From positions 6,790-70,789 of the forward strand of contig NZ_CABTZZ010000008.1 of the NCBI RefSeq assembly GCF_902489465.1: DNA of 64,000 nt. The letters are read 5' to 3'. Shown here piece by piece: positions 42,154-52,400 of this stretch. Position 1 is the first letter of the stretch; every line of letters begins with the position of its first letter. The notes under the pieces were generated by a model. That model made no database searches. It saw nothing but the letters and a program-made list of their open reading frames with translations, and was not told the DNA's origin. The position numbers were made by a program, and so were the translations under genes. The stretch is from an uncultured Varibaculum sp. (GTDB lineage Bacteria; Actinomycetota; Actinomycetes; Actinomycetales; Actinomycetaceae).

Positions 42154-45100
42154 ATGTTTAACCGGTCTAAAAAGGTTTTTAGCCTTTTAGGGGCAGGCGC
42201 TCTGGCGCTAGCGGCATTATTGCCAGCCGGCATCGGGACAGCAGAGGCTGCAGAGCCGACTAATCACGCATTAGTAGCAAAAGGAGGCAGCGTTAGTGCT
42301 TCCGGGAATGAAGTTGCTGATAAATGGCAGGCAGCAGCCGCTATCGATGGTAACGACAGCGGCGATTCTCGCTGGTCATCCAATCACAGTGACCAAGCCT
42401 GGATTGCGGTACACCTAAAAGAAGCCATCAAAATCGACCACATAACTATTAAATGGGAAGCTGCCTGTGCCGCCTCCTATCATTTAGAGGTTTCAAATGA
42501 CGGAACCACTTGGGAAAAAGCCAGCGACACTATCCGCCCTCAGTGTTCCAGCACAGATACCCAAAAACTCAATGCGGCTACCGCTAATGGAACTTGGAAA
42601 TACGTGAAAATGCAGGCCGAGAGCCGCACCCCTTTCCAAGGAATTAAATACGGGGTCTCCCTATACGAATTTGAAGTATGGGACGCGGCGGAACCGGTAG
42701 CTCCAGCCCAACCTAATTTGATTCCATTGCCTGCGGAAATGACCCCCGGGGAAGGCGGTTTCGAATTAGGTACAGATACTAAAATCAAAGCCGATTCCGC
42801 TTCTAAAACGGTAGCGGAGATGACCGCCAAAACTATGCGTGCCTCCACCGGATTTCCCCTGCCAGTGGGCAAAGACGGACAAATCAGTTTACGGGTAGAC
42901 ACCGCTCTAGACACCACCGGTTTAACCAGTGGAAATATCGAGGAAGCCTATAGCTTAAAGGTCAGTGAAAACGGGATAGAGATTGTAGGAAAATCTGCGC
43001 AAGGCGTTTGGAACGCTACCCGTACCCTGCTGCAACTATTCCCCGCCTTTATCTATTCTCCACATCAGGTAAACAGCCAGTGGCTAGCCCCCGCGATTAC
43101 GGTCAAGGACGCGCCCCGGTTTGCACACCGCGCGATACAAGCCGATGTCGCCCGCTCGTTCCTCACAATCGCTGACTTAAAACAAATGATTGACACTTTT
43201 GCCAATGTGAAAGGCTCCCGTTTACATCTACACCTTTCAGATGATCAGGGTTGGCGGCTGCAAATAACCAATGAGGGACGCAAAGCTGGGGACACTATCG
43301 ACTACACCAAGCTCACCGAGGTTTCCGGCAAAACCGCAATGAACTGGAACTCGGAAGCCTATTCGTTAAAGGATTTAACCGGCTCTAGTCAGCAGGCCGA
43401 CGATAATGTAGTCGAATTGGGCCATCACGGTTTCTACACTCAGGAAGAATATAAAGAACTAGTTAAATATGCGGCCGAGCGTTTCGTAACGATTCAGCCC
43501 GAGTTTGATATGCCCGGACACACCAATGCAGCGCTAGCCGCCATCCCGCAATTAAACTCTGCCAACTCCTCTCACAATGGCACTGTAGATGCCGATGGCA
43601 ACGCCATCACCGATCCTGCTAAATGGCAGGTTGCCCCCGCTAATGGAACGGGAGATGTGGGTTATTCCTACCTGGATCCAGACTCAAAGCACACCCAGTA
43701 TTTTGTTCGCCACGTATTTAAACAACTGGCTGCGCTGACTCCCGGTAAAACTATTCATATTGGAGGGGACGAATCCCACGATATGGTTGCCAAACTTGGG
43801 AAAGACAAATTCAATGAGTTTCTAGACATGTCCGCGCAAGCAGTTCGTGATCAAGGCAAATCTCCAATCGGATGGAATGAAATAGCCTCAAACACGCTAC
43901 AGCCTGGGGACTTGGTACAGTATTGGACCGGTAATACCGCTAACACGAAACGAGCAATCCAAAACGAGGGCGTTAAAGTCGCGGTATCGAACGCCTCGAC
44001 CGCCTATATAGATATGAAATATGGAGTTCCCGGTGGCAACAGTATTGGTTTAACCTGGAGCGGAACTGGAGATTTCGATAAATACTATAACTGGGACCCG
44101 GCACAAGTAATCAAAGGGATCCCCGAAAGCAGCATTGTAGGGACAGTAGCCGTGCAATGGTCAGAAACTATTCGCGGGGCATACCAGGCAGAATGGTTAA
44201 TGTGGCCGCGCTCAATCTCTCACGCGGAAGTAGCCTGGACTCCACAAGTGAAGAGAAACGTAAACCAGTTCAAACAGCGCATGGCGGCTATGGGAGATAG
44301 GCTCACTGTTTCGGCAGTGAACTTCTTTGACGGTCCCAAAGCCAATTGGCAAACCGCGTTAGCCGGGGTAGACCAAAAAGTAGCACCCAACCGCTCCATG
44401 AATCTTGCAGTAGGCGAGTTTGCGGCTCCCGGCACTGTGAAAAACTCTGAGGGAACGCAAATCACGAAAGCAGGTAACGCCGCTTCCGCCCTCGGGGACA
44501 CTCCCTTTAGCGCCACTATCGATTGGGGGGACGGCTCCGCGCCCTCACCGGCAATATTCACCCAAAGTCATTCCCGAGATGCCTTACATAGCAGCCCACT
44601 ATACAAAGTGAGCGGAAAACACCCCTATGCGAATCCCGGAACCTATACCGGTACTATTACGGGCTCAAACGGACAAAAAGCCACCTTTACGGTAAATGTG
44701 GCAAATGGCGCCCCCGATCCCAGTGAAAATAGCTCCTGGGACGGAAGTAAAAAACCGACTATCACCATTGAAAAGAATCTCATCCGCCCCTATGAGCGGG
44801 TAAAAGTAAAGCTCAGCGGATTTGAACCTGGCAAATATGTAAAACTCGCCTGGAATGACAAAGATCAGTTCTTGGCTATGCCCGGGGCGGATGGAAGCGC
44901 CGAATACTATCTGCCGTTCTTTGACAAGGCAGAAAAAGTGTTACGCCCCCAAGACACCGGTACTCATCAGCTTCGTGCCACCCAGATTGGGGCTAATAGA
45001 AGTGCCGAAGTCACCGCCACCATTGTGTCTGATCGCGAGGAACTGCTAAACCCAGTTGCGCAATGCCCCACGATGGATGACCCGAATTGCGGATATGAAA

Positions 45101-46332
45101 GCATTACTGCCTCCTCGCAGGCAGATAATGAACCAAAACCCTCGGGGCCGGTGAGCGCCGCATTTGACGGCGATCCCAATACCTATTGGCATACCCGTTG
45201 GGCTGCTCCTGCTGGTACTTTCCCGCACACCGTTACCGCGCAGCTCAAAGCTGCGCCAGAGCAAAAATGCGTGATTACCGGGTTTGAATATACGGCACGC
45301 AGCGGGCAAGAAAACTCGCGGGTTAAAGATTTCCGGATTGAAGTATCCGAAAATGGCAGCGACTGGACGAGCGCCATTAGTGGTTCTTTGAAGAATCATG
45401 CCGACCCACAAGTATTTAACTTTGCAGCTGACAAACAGCTAAGCGGCAAATACGTGCGGATGGTTCAGCTAAATTCCCAGGCAGGAAATGATTTTGGGGG
45501 TGCAGCTGAGATTCGTTTCGGAGCTTTGTGCGCTCAAAACGGAACGGAAGTAACCCCGGTTGCTCCCGTAGCTGAAAAGCAACCCCTAACGGAGCAAGGA
45601 AAAGAATATCCCGGATATTTCCTAGTGCCGGCAGTTACGGGGGTTAATTATTACTTAGGTGATGAGCTGCTAACCCCGCAGCAGGCAGTTCCGCTGCCCT
45701 ATGGAAAAACCAAAATTGTAGCTCGGCCCGCGAGCGACCTATTTAGGTTTAAAGAGGGCACAAAGAGCGAATGGACCCTAGATATGGGCGACGACCCAGG
45801 GCAAGTTGATCCGCCGCAGCCGGAAAAACCCGAAAAACCTGCTCCGCAGGTGGTAAAAGGCGATTGGACTGACTCCCCAGGGCAAGAAGCCAGCAATTGT
45901 AAGACCTTCAAAGTTATGCAGACCCGCAGCGTTACCACTACCGAATATATTTGGGATGTAGCTGGGGCTAAATGGGTGCTTGATACTGCTAATGCCCAGG
46001 TGACTACCGAGAAGGGCGCTCGCGATATGAGCGCAGCGGAAAAAGAAAAATGCGCGCCCTCGCCGGAGGAGCCCAATCCCGATAACCCGAACCCTGATAA
46101 ACCTGGAAAGCCTGACGGGCAACCAGATACTAAACCAGGAATCGGTAGCGATAGTGGGGCGGTAAAACCGGGCAGCACCGGGTCGAAGCCTAGCGCTAAA
46201 CCCCGCCAGCAAAACAATACTTCTGCGATGCCCTCCACCGGTGCTTCCAGCGAGCTATCGCTGCTTCTAGCAGCGCTAAGTATCGGATTTGGGGGAGTTT
46301 TGCTGCTGAGCCGACACCGAACTCGCAAGTAA
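42154..46332 (+). CDS. Secreted, sortase-type beta-N-acetylhexosaminidase (GH20)
   Basis: 1392 residues. Signal peptide to about residue 33 (AEA-AEP). Order: F5/8 C domain (35-185), GH20b (188-320), GH20 barrel (323-690) with HLHLSDDQGWRL and the catalytic pair Asp539-Glu540 in HIGGDES, a PKD-like domain (IDWGDGS, about 788-850), an Ig-like stretch, a second F5/8 C domain (974-1125), a GVNYYLGDEL-type Ig-like module (about 1153-1210), a Cys module (1237-1300), a Pro/Asn/Lys-rich linker, and MPSTG at 1359 with a membrane helix and RHRTRK. It releases terminal GlcNAc or GalNAc by substrate-assisted catalysis. GGAAGG lies about 8 nt before the ATG at 42154; an ATG at 42103 in the same frame would add a non-secretory lead and is rejected. 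Confidence 0.9.
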   Translation: MFNRSKKVFSLLGAGALALAALLPAGIGTAEAAEPTNHALVAKGGSVSASGNEVADKWQAAAAIDGNDSGDSRWSSNHSDQAWIAVHLKEAIKIDHITIKWEAACAASYHLEVSNDGTTWEKASDTIRPQCSSTDTQKLNAATANGTWKYVKMQAESRTPFQGIKYGVSLYEFEVWDAAEPVAPAQPNLIPLPAEMTPGEGGFELGTDTKIKADSASKTVAEMTAKTMRASTGFPLPVGKDGQISLRVDTALDTTGLTSGNIEEAYSLKVSENGIEIVGKSAQGVWNATRTLLQLFPAFIYSPHQVNSQWLAPAITVKDAPRFAHRAIQADVARSFLTIADLKQMIDTFANVKGSRLHLHLSDDQGWRLQITNEGRKAGDTIDYTKLTEVSGKTAMNWNSEAYSLKDLTGSSQQADDNVVELGHHGFYTQEEYKELVKYAAERFVTIQPEFDMPGHTNAALAAIPQLNSANSSHNGTVDADGNAITDPAKWQVAPANGTGDVGYSYLDPDSKHTQYFVRHVFKQLAALTPGKTIHIGGDESHDMVAKLGKDKFNEFLDMSAQAVRDQGKSPIGWNEIASNTLQPGDLVQYWTGNTANTKRAIQNEGVKVAVSNASTAYIDMKYGVPGGNSIGLTWSGTGDFDKYYNWDPAQVIKGIPESSIVGTVAVQWSETIRGAYQAEWLMWPRSISHAEVAWTPQVKRNVNQFKQRMAAMGDRLTVSAVNFFDGPKANWQTALAGVDQKVAPNRSMNLAVGEFAAPGTVKNSEGTQITKAGNAASALGDTPFSATIDWGDGSAPSPAIFTQSHSRDALHSSPLYKVSGKHPYANPGTYTGTITGSNGQKATFTVNVANGAPDPSENSSWDGSKKPTITIEKNLIRPYERVKVKLSGFEPGKYVKLAWNDKDQFLAMPGADGSAEYYLPFFDKAEKVLRPQDTGTHQLRATQIGANRSAEVTATIVSDREELLNPVAQCPTMDDPNCGYESITASSQADNEPKPSGPVSAAFDGDPNTYWHTRWAAPAGTFPHTVTAQLKAAPEQKCVITGFEYTARSGQENSRVKDFRIEVSENGSDWTSAISGSLKNHADPQVFNFAADKQLSGKYVRMVQLNSQAGNDFGGAAEIRFGALCAQNGTEVTPVAPVAEKQPLTEQGKEYPGYFLVPAVTGVNYYLGDELLTPQQAVPLPYGKTKIVARPASDLFRFKEGTKSEWTLDMGDDPGQVDPPQPEKPEKPAPQVVKGDWTDSPGQEASNCKTFKVMQTRSVTTTEYIWDVAGAKWVLDTANAQVTTEKGARDMSAAEKEKCAPSPEEPNPDNPNPDKPGKPDGQPDTKPGIGSDSGAVKPGSTGSKPSAKPRQQNNTSAMPSTGASSELSLLLAALSIGFGGVLLLSRHRTRK

Positions 46333-46407
46333 AAGTGGAACGGAGCGGCGAGCCATTTCCGAAAGACATATAAGAATCTGAGCAATGAGGCTGGGAAAGG
46401 TAAATAA

Positions 46408-49400
46408 ATGAGTAAGGTTAGTTGGAAACGCCGGGCAAATGCCACGGTGGTTACAGCGGCAGTAGCTTTAATGTCGGTGCTAATCCCAGTAAGCAGTGCC
46501 CAGGCGCTCGCTAGCGGGGATGTTGCTCTGTGCGCAGACAACTTGGCAGCCGGGAAAACGGTAAACGCCACCAGCCGGGAAGTAGCGGGAGAAAAAGGGC
46601 CAGAACTGGCAGTCGATGGCAATATTGGTCCCGATGACAAAGCTACTCCGGCAGTACACAACGTTAAATCTGCCAGTCGTTGGTCTGCCGCCGGAAGTGA
46701 CAATAACGCTGCCCTGACCATCGATTTTGCCGGAACCGCCAGTATCAATAAGGTGCAACTTTATTGGGGAAACACTTTCGGTAAACCCTACAAGTTACAA
46801 GCCAGTAATGATGGCAACACCTGGCGAGATTTAGTAACCAACCAGAACGGTAAAAAAGCTGGAAGCACCGAGCACACCTTTAACGGCAGCGAAAAAATGC
46901 GCTACCTGAAAATGCAGATTTCTGGCAAATCACAGCAGTGGGGACTATCGCTGTGGGAAATAGCCGCTTGTGGGAGTTTAGCTTCAGAGCCCACCCCGAC
47001 AGATAACGAAAATCTGGCTCAGCTCAATCAATTGATTCCCTACCCGCAAAAAGCTGAACTTGCCGGAAATAATTCTCGGTTCACCCTCACCAAAGATAGC
47101 GAGATCACTGCCAGTGGCTTAGCAGGGGAGCCCGCTAAATATCTTGCCGAGACGCTAGCGAAATCCACCGGATACAAACTACCGGTATCCGCCACTTCTA
47201 GTGCTAAAACCCAGATTAATTACGTTATCAATCCCAGCTTAACCGTCAGTGGGGTAGGCAAGGAACAAATGAATGAAGCCTACACCTTACAGATTGCGCC
47301 AAACCGGGTAACCATAACCGCGCGCACTGCCAGCGGGGCGCTATGGGCAACCCAATCGCTGCTGCAATTGCTAGGACCTTGGGCAGTATTTCCCAAAGTT
47401 ACCGTGGGTTCTTTAATGCCGATACCGGCGATGACTATTCAAGACGGTCCTCGCTATTCTTGGCGCGGGCTAATGCTTGACCCGGCGCGCTCCTTCATTC
47501 CCAAGAATGAAGTCATCAAGCTGATGCATTCTATGAGCCGCTTCAAGATGAACACTTTGCATCTGCATCTAAGTGATGAGGGCTGGCGGATTGATATCCC
47601 GAATGAGGGCAAAGACGCTGCTGACCCGATTGACTATAGCCAGCTGGCTAAACGGGGAGGCAGTGCCGGTTTACGAGCCGGAGATATTGGTCGCGCACCC
47701 CAGGCGGGACGCACCGGCTACTACACCTTGGATGATTACCGAGAAATGGTGGCAACTGTCAATAAATTAGGCATAGCGATTGTTCCCGAGATCGATACTC
47801 CCGGTCACACAGAGGCAGCGCTATATTCCATACCGCAGCTGAACTCGGAAAACTCTAATCCCAAGCCAGAGGCCGGCCAAGACACGATTGAGCAGCCAAA
47901 TTACTCGAAAAACAATATGAAAGTGAATCTGGATGCTTTAAATCCCCACACCTACACCTTTATGCAGCACGTTTTGAAGATTTTGGCGCAAAACTCTAAT
48001 AACACTTATCTGCATATTGGCGGCGATGAAGCTAACAGTATGGATCACCAGCATTACCTGCAATATATGCAGCAGATTCTGCCCAAAGTAAAAGCCATGA
48101 AGCAAACCCCCATCGTTTGGGATGAAGCTTTAAAGAGTGTGGGGGCCGCCGGGATTGCCGACAATGATGGGGTAGTCCAGTGGTGGAACACCGACTCTGC
48201 GGCTGGTAATCGCGCCCAGCTACGCAATGATTTCGTAGCTAAAGGCGGCAAATTTATTGTCTCTAACGCCAGCTACTTCTATTATCCCCAACGCGAAGAC
48301 CGCTCCCATGTGGCACCCAGTTGGGCTTGCCCCGGTGGGGAATGTACTTTGAAACACGCCTATGATGCCCAGCCCCAACAGGTCATGGGGCTCAGTGATG
48401 ATAAAGGGATCCTGGGGGTCGAGGGCGCAGTCTGGAGCGAGGGCGTGCGCAACTTGGCAGATATTGAGTATCTTGCGTTCCCGCGGTTACTATCTCACGC
48501 GGAGATGGGCTGGACAAACCAGGCTAATAAGAACTGGGAACGCTTCCGGGGCGGGGTTGCCCAACAGGCAACTGCCCTAAACGCTACGGACGCCAGTTTC
48601 TTTAACGGCTCTCAGGTCGCCTGGCGGATTTCCCCCGCATTATCTCCGCTAGCTACCGATTCCCAAGGAAAGGGAATCGGTAAAGCTAATCGGCAGTTAA
48701 TCGGATATGTTTCGGCTCCCGGCAAAGGTAACGATGACCTGGATTTGTCTTTGACCCTGACGCCGAAAGAATCCCAAAATGCGATAAATGTGCCGGTAAG
48801 TACCACTTTGGATAAAGAATACATACCGGTAAATGGTTCCTATCAAACCGGCAAACAGATGAACTCGGTCTTTAAGGTTTATGCCGACCTGACAAAAGTT
48901 CCCAAAGGTAGCTACCAGGCACAACTGAGCGCAAAAGCCAGCGGATTAAAGTCCCTAGACGGTAAGAGTGATACCGGTCTGGCCAGCGCGGTTATTCAGG
49001 TTCCATCCCTTAGCGGTCAAACGCCCTCAGAGCCAGGAACTCAAACCAGCCAAAGCGATACCACCTGGGAAAGTACTGAGCGTTCTTTCCCGAAGAGCAG
49101 CTATAGTTTTCCCGGAAATGACGGTAAACCTCATAAAGTAACCTGGGATAATCATTCTTTGAAAATAGATGGCGAGCGTCTACAGGTTTGGGCTGGTGAG
49201 TTCCATCCTTGGCGAATCCCTTCCCCGCAGGCTTGGCGCGACGTCCTCCAAAAGATAAAAGCCGCCGGATTTAATGCGGTATCTTTCTATTTCTTCTGGG
49301 GCGATCATCAAAGCGAAGAGGGCGGTCCCTTCAATTTCGATAAAGGCACTCGCCGCGATATTGACCTTTTGCTGACGATGGCTGAGGAAGAAGGGCTATA

Positions 49401-52400
49401 TGTGATTGCTCGTCCCGGCCCCTACGTCAATGCCGAGATTTCAATGGGAGGCATGCCCGCATATATGACTAACTATGCGGCGTCCTCTTTGCGTTCGACT
49501 GATCCGAAAGCCTTGGCAGCCTCTAAGAGCTGGTTGAAAGCCTTTAACAATATCGCGAAGAAACACCTGATTACCGAAGGTGGCGGCTCCATCATTATGT
49601 ATCAGGTGGAAAATGAGCTGCTGGCAGAAAATCCCAGCACGACCGCATTCCTAAAAGAGCTAAGCAACTTTGTACGCGCTGATGGGATAAATGTTCCCCT
49701 GTTTGAAAATGACTGGGGATTGGCAGGACGTTTTGCTCCGAATAAAGCCGGAAACCCGGCGGGTAAATATGGCAGCACTGATTTTTACACCTATGATCGT
49801 TATCCCCTGGGCTTCAACTGCGGGGCAGGACGCGGGAACCTAGATGATGTTGAACAGACTTTCCGTAGCCATGAACCGGTAGGTCCGCATTTTATCGCCG
49901 AAGGTCAAGGGGGTGCTTTCACCCCTTGGGGAGCAAACTTTACCCCCGAAAAATGTGCCAGTTTCACCGATGGAAACTTTGTGCGCCAGTGGGGGACTGT
50001 CCTGGCCGGTAACGGGGTGAAAGCCTATACCTACTACATGATTTTTGGCGGCACTAACTGGGGTTATACCGGTTCTCCCTCCTCTGGTTTTACCAGTTAT
50101 GACTATGGCGCTGGTATAGACGAAGATCGAACGATTCGGAAAGACAAATTTGGGGCGCAAAAAGAGATTGCCTACTATTTGCAAGCTAATCCCCAATATG
50201 TAACCTCTAATCCGGTAGCTAAACCCGATATTAAGAGGGTTAGCGGCGACGCCCAGATTAGAGGGTATCAACGGATTTCTTCCGAGGGCGCAGCGGAGCT
50301 TTCAGCTACCGGTAACGGCGGGCGCACTCTGGGGTTTATTTTGAATAACACCAATGACACCAGCACTAATAAGTTTACTTTTGCTTTGGATTTAGCCAAC
50401 ACCTCCGGTGTGGGGGCAAGGTTTAATCACGATGATAGTGACAGCGAACTAAAGTATTCGACGGGTTGGAAGTCAGTTAAGGACGATTCGGCTTGGAAAG
50501 GAAGTATTCACGAGGCTAGTAAAGCGGGCGAGGAAGTCGCATTCGAGTTTACCGGCACGGGAATCGAGATTGCGGTAGCCACCGGAACCGATCATGGGAA
50601 ATTCGCGGTAAAGCTCGATGACCAGGCGGAACAGGTAGTAACTGGTTGGGTGGGAACCGAACAGAATAAACCTACCCAAAAAGTCGTGTTCTCTAAGAGT
50701 AATCTTCCTGCCGGTAAACATACCCTGAAGGTGCGGGTGCTGGGGCAAAGCGCCGAGGGATCTACTACTGGAGGCACAAAAGTCCAGCTAGATGCGCTTA
50801 ACGTCCTAGGAGCCAGCGCCACGCCCTGGGTAGTGGTGAACAATAATGACCCGGCGATTAAATATAATCCCGCGGTTGGGACTGCCTCATCTTGGGAATA
50901 TGCTACCGGGCAAAACTGGACTAGCGGGGATTATCAAGGAGACGAAACCTATTCTGCCCGTAAAGGTGATTCTTATACCTATGACTTCAACGGGATAGGA
51001 ATCGATATTATTGGGGCTTTCTCTGGTAATCACGGCATAGCCGAGGTGTTTATTGACGGGAAAAAAGTGGGGCAAACCGAAGAGGACGTCACTAATACCG
51101 CGCGCGCCCAGCAGGTTTTATATAGCGTGCGAGGGTTAAGTGCCGGTGAGCACACCTTAAAAGTCCAAGTTACCGGTAAGCCTTTTGCAGGCTCTAAGGG
51201 TACTTTCGTATCGCTAGATGCTTTGCGAGTATTCCCCGATAAAGATGCCATAGATCAGTTCAATACCGGAACCAGCGTCAAAGATGGAGAGAACTCTTGG
51301 TCGCGGATTCCACAAAAATCGGGAACTGCCCTAACGTTGCATGGTCGGGATGCGTTGCTGATGAGCGCGGATATGAAAATCGCGGGGCAAAAACTGCTGT
51401 ACACCACCTCGCAGCTATTCGGTTCCCCGATTGCTACCGATAACGCCCAGGTACAGTACCTGCTCGGGTTAGCGGGAGACGACGGGGAAACTCTGCTACG
51501 TTACCCGGCTAAACCGCAGTTGAATGCCGGTAAAGGGGTAGAGGTTACCTGGAATGAACAGTATAAGACGCTGCGTTTGAACTATAAGTATTCGGCAGAA
51601 CCTAGCGATATCACTATCACCCCGGCTGCCTCAGATAGAGCAGCCAGTGCGGGAGATACGCTGCGCTTGCGGATTATTGACCGCACCTACGCGCAAACTA
51701 CCTGGTTACTAAATACCGGTGAAGGAGGCAGCGGCAAACGTTTAGCGGTCGAGGGGGTAGAGCTAGCTCGCAACTGGAGTTTAAACGGCTCGAATGCCGA
51801 GGTTAATGGCACTACTGATTCTAAGAGTCAAACTCCCTATGTGCTGCTTCCTAAAGGCGCAAAGAGCGCGAGTTGGAATGGAGGCAAAGCGGGAATAAGT
51901 GAAACCGAGGGTGTCTATGCCGGTTTCACCAAATTTATTCCGCAGATGCTAACCTATGAGCCGCCCCAGCTAAAGTGGGTGAAACAGGAGGGCGCTCCGG
52001 AAAAGGAAATCAATTTTGACGATAGCGCCTGGCAGGTGGCTGACGGTAAACAGCGTAACCAAAAATGGCAAGCCCCCAGCGGGAATGGACTGGTGCTTGA
52101 CTCCAATTATTACGGTTTCTATGAAGGCTCCGTATGGTATCGCGCTACCTTTGTGGCCAGCAGTGATTCCCCAGTTATTAGTCTGAACGCTAACGGCGGT
52201 TCCGGAGTTCCCGGGCATGGCAAGAATCCCGCCTTTATGCAAGTGTGGGCAAATGGGAAGTCGCTGGGCGCTCGCAGCGCCGCTGGCACCGACCAGTCTT
52301 TTACCGCTAAAGGAATCAAAGCCGGCGATAAAGTAGTCTTAGCGGTGCTAGTAAATAACCTGGGGCAAAACCTGGACTGGTCAGATAATGGGTTATCACG

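Noticed and set aside
45970..46230. CRISPR-like or tandem DNA repeats in the Pro/Asn/Lys-rich linkers of the glycosidases.
   Set aside because: The repetitiveness is amino-acid composition (Pro-Asp-Asn-Pro and similar) without regular DNA units; no CRISPR array, transposase or integrase was seen in the window.
45699..46748. Long open frame (349 codons) on the minus strand across the end of the GH20 gene and the start of the GH20-GH35 gene.
   Set aside because: It is antisense to two coding regions including low-complexity linker DNA, has no recognisable domain and no ribosome site; it is a shadow frame.
47340..48700. Possible frameshift or assembly join creating the GH20-GH35 fusion.
   Set aside because: The frame stays open through both catalytic domains and the linker, both sets of catalytic residues are intact, and there is no second signal peptide, start or ribosome site at the junction near 49030-49140.
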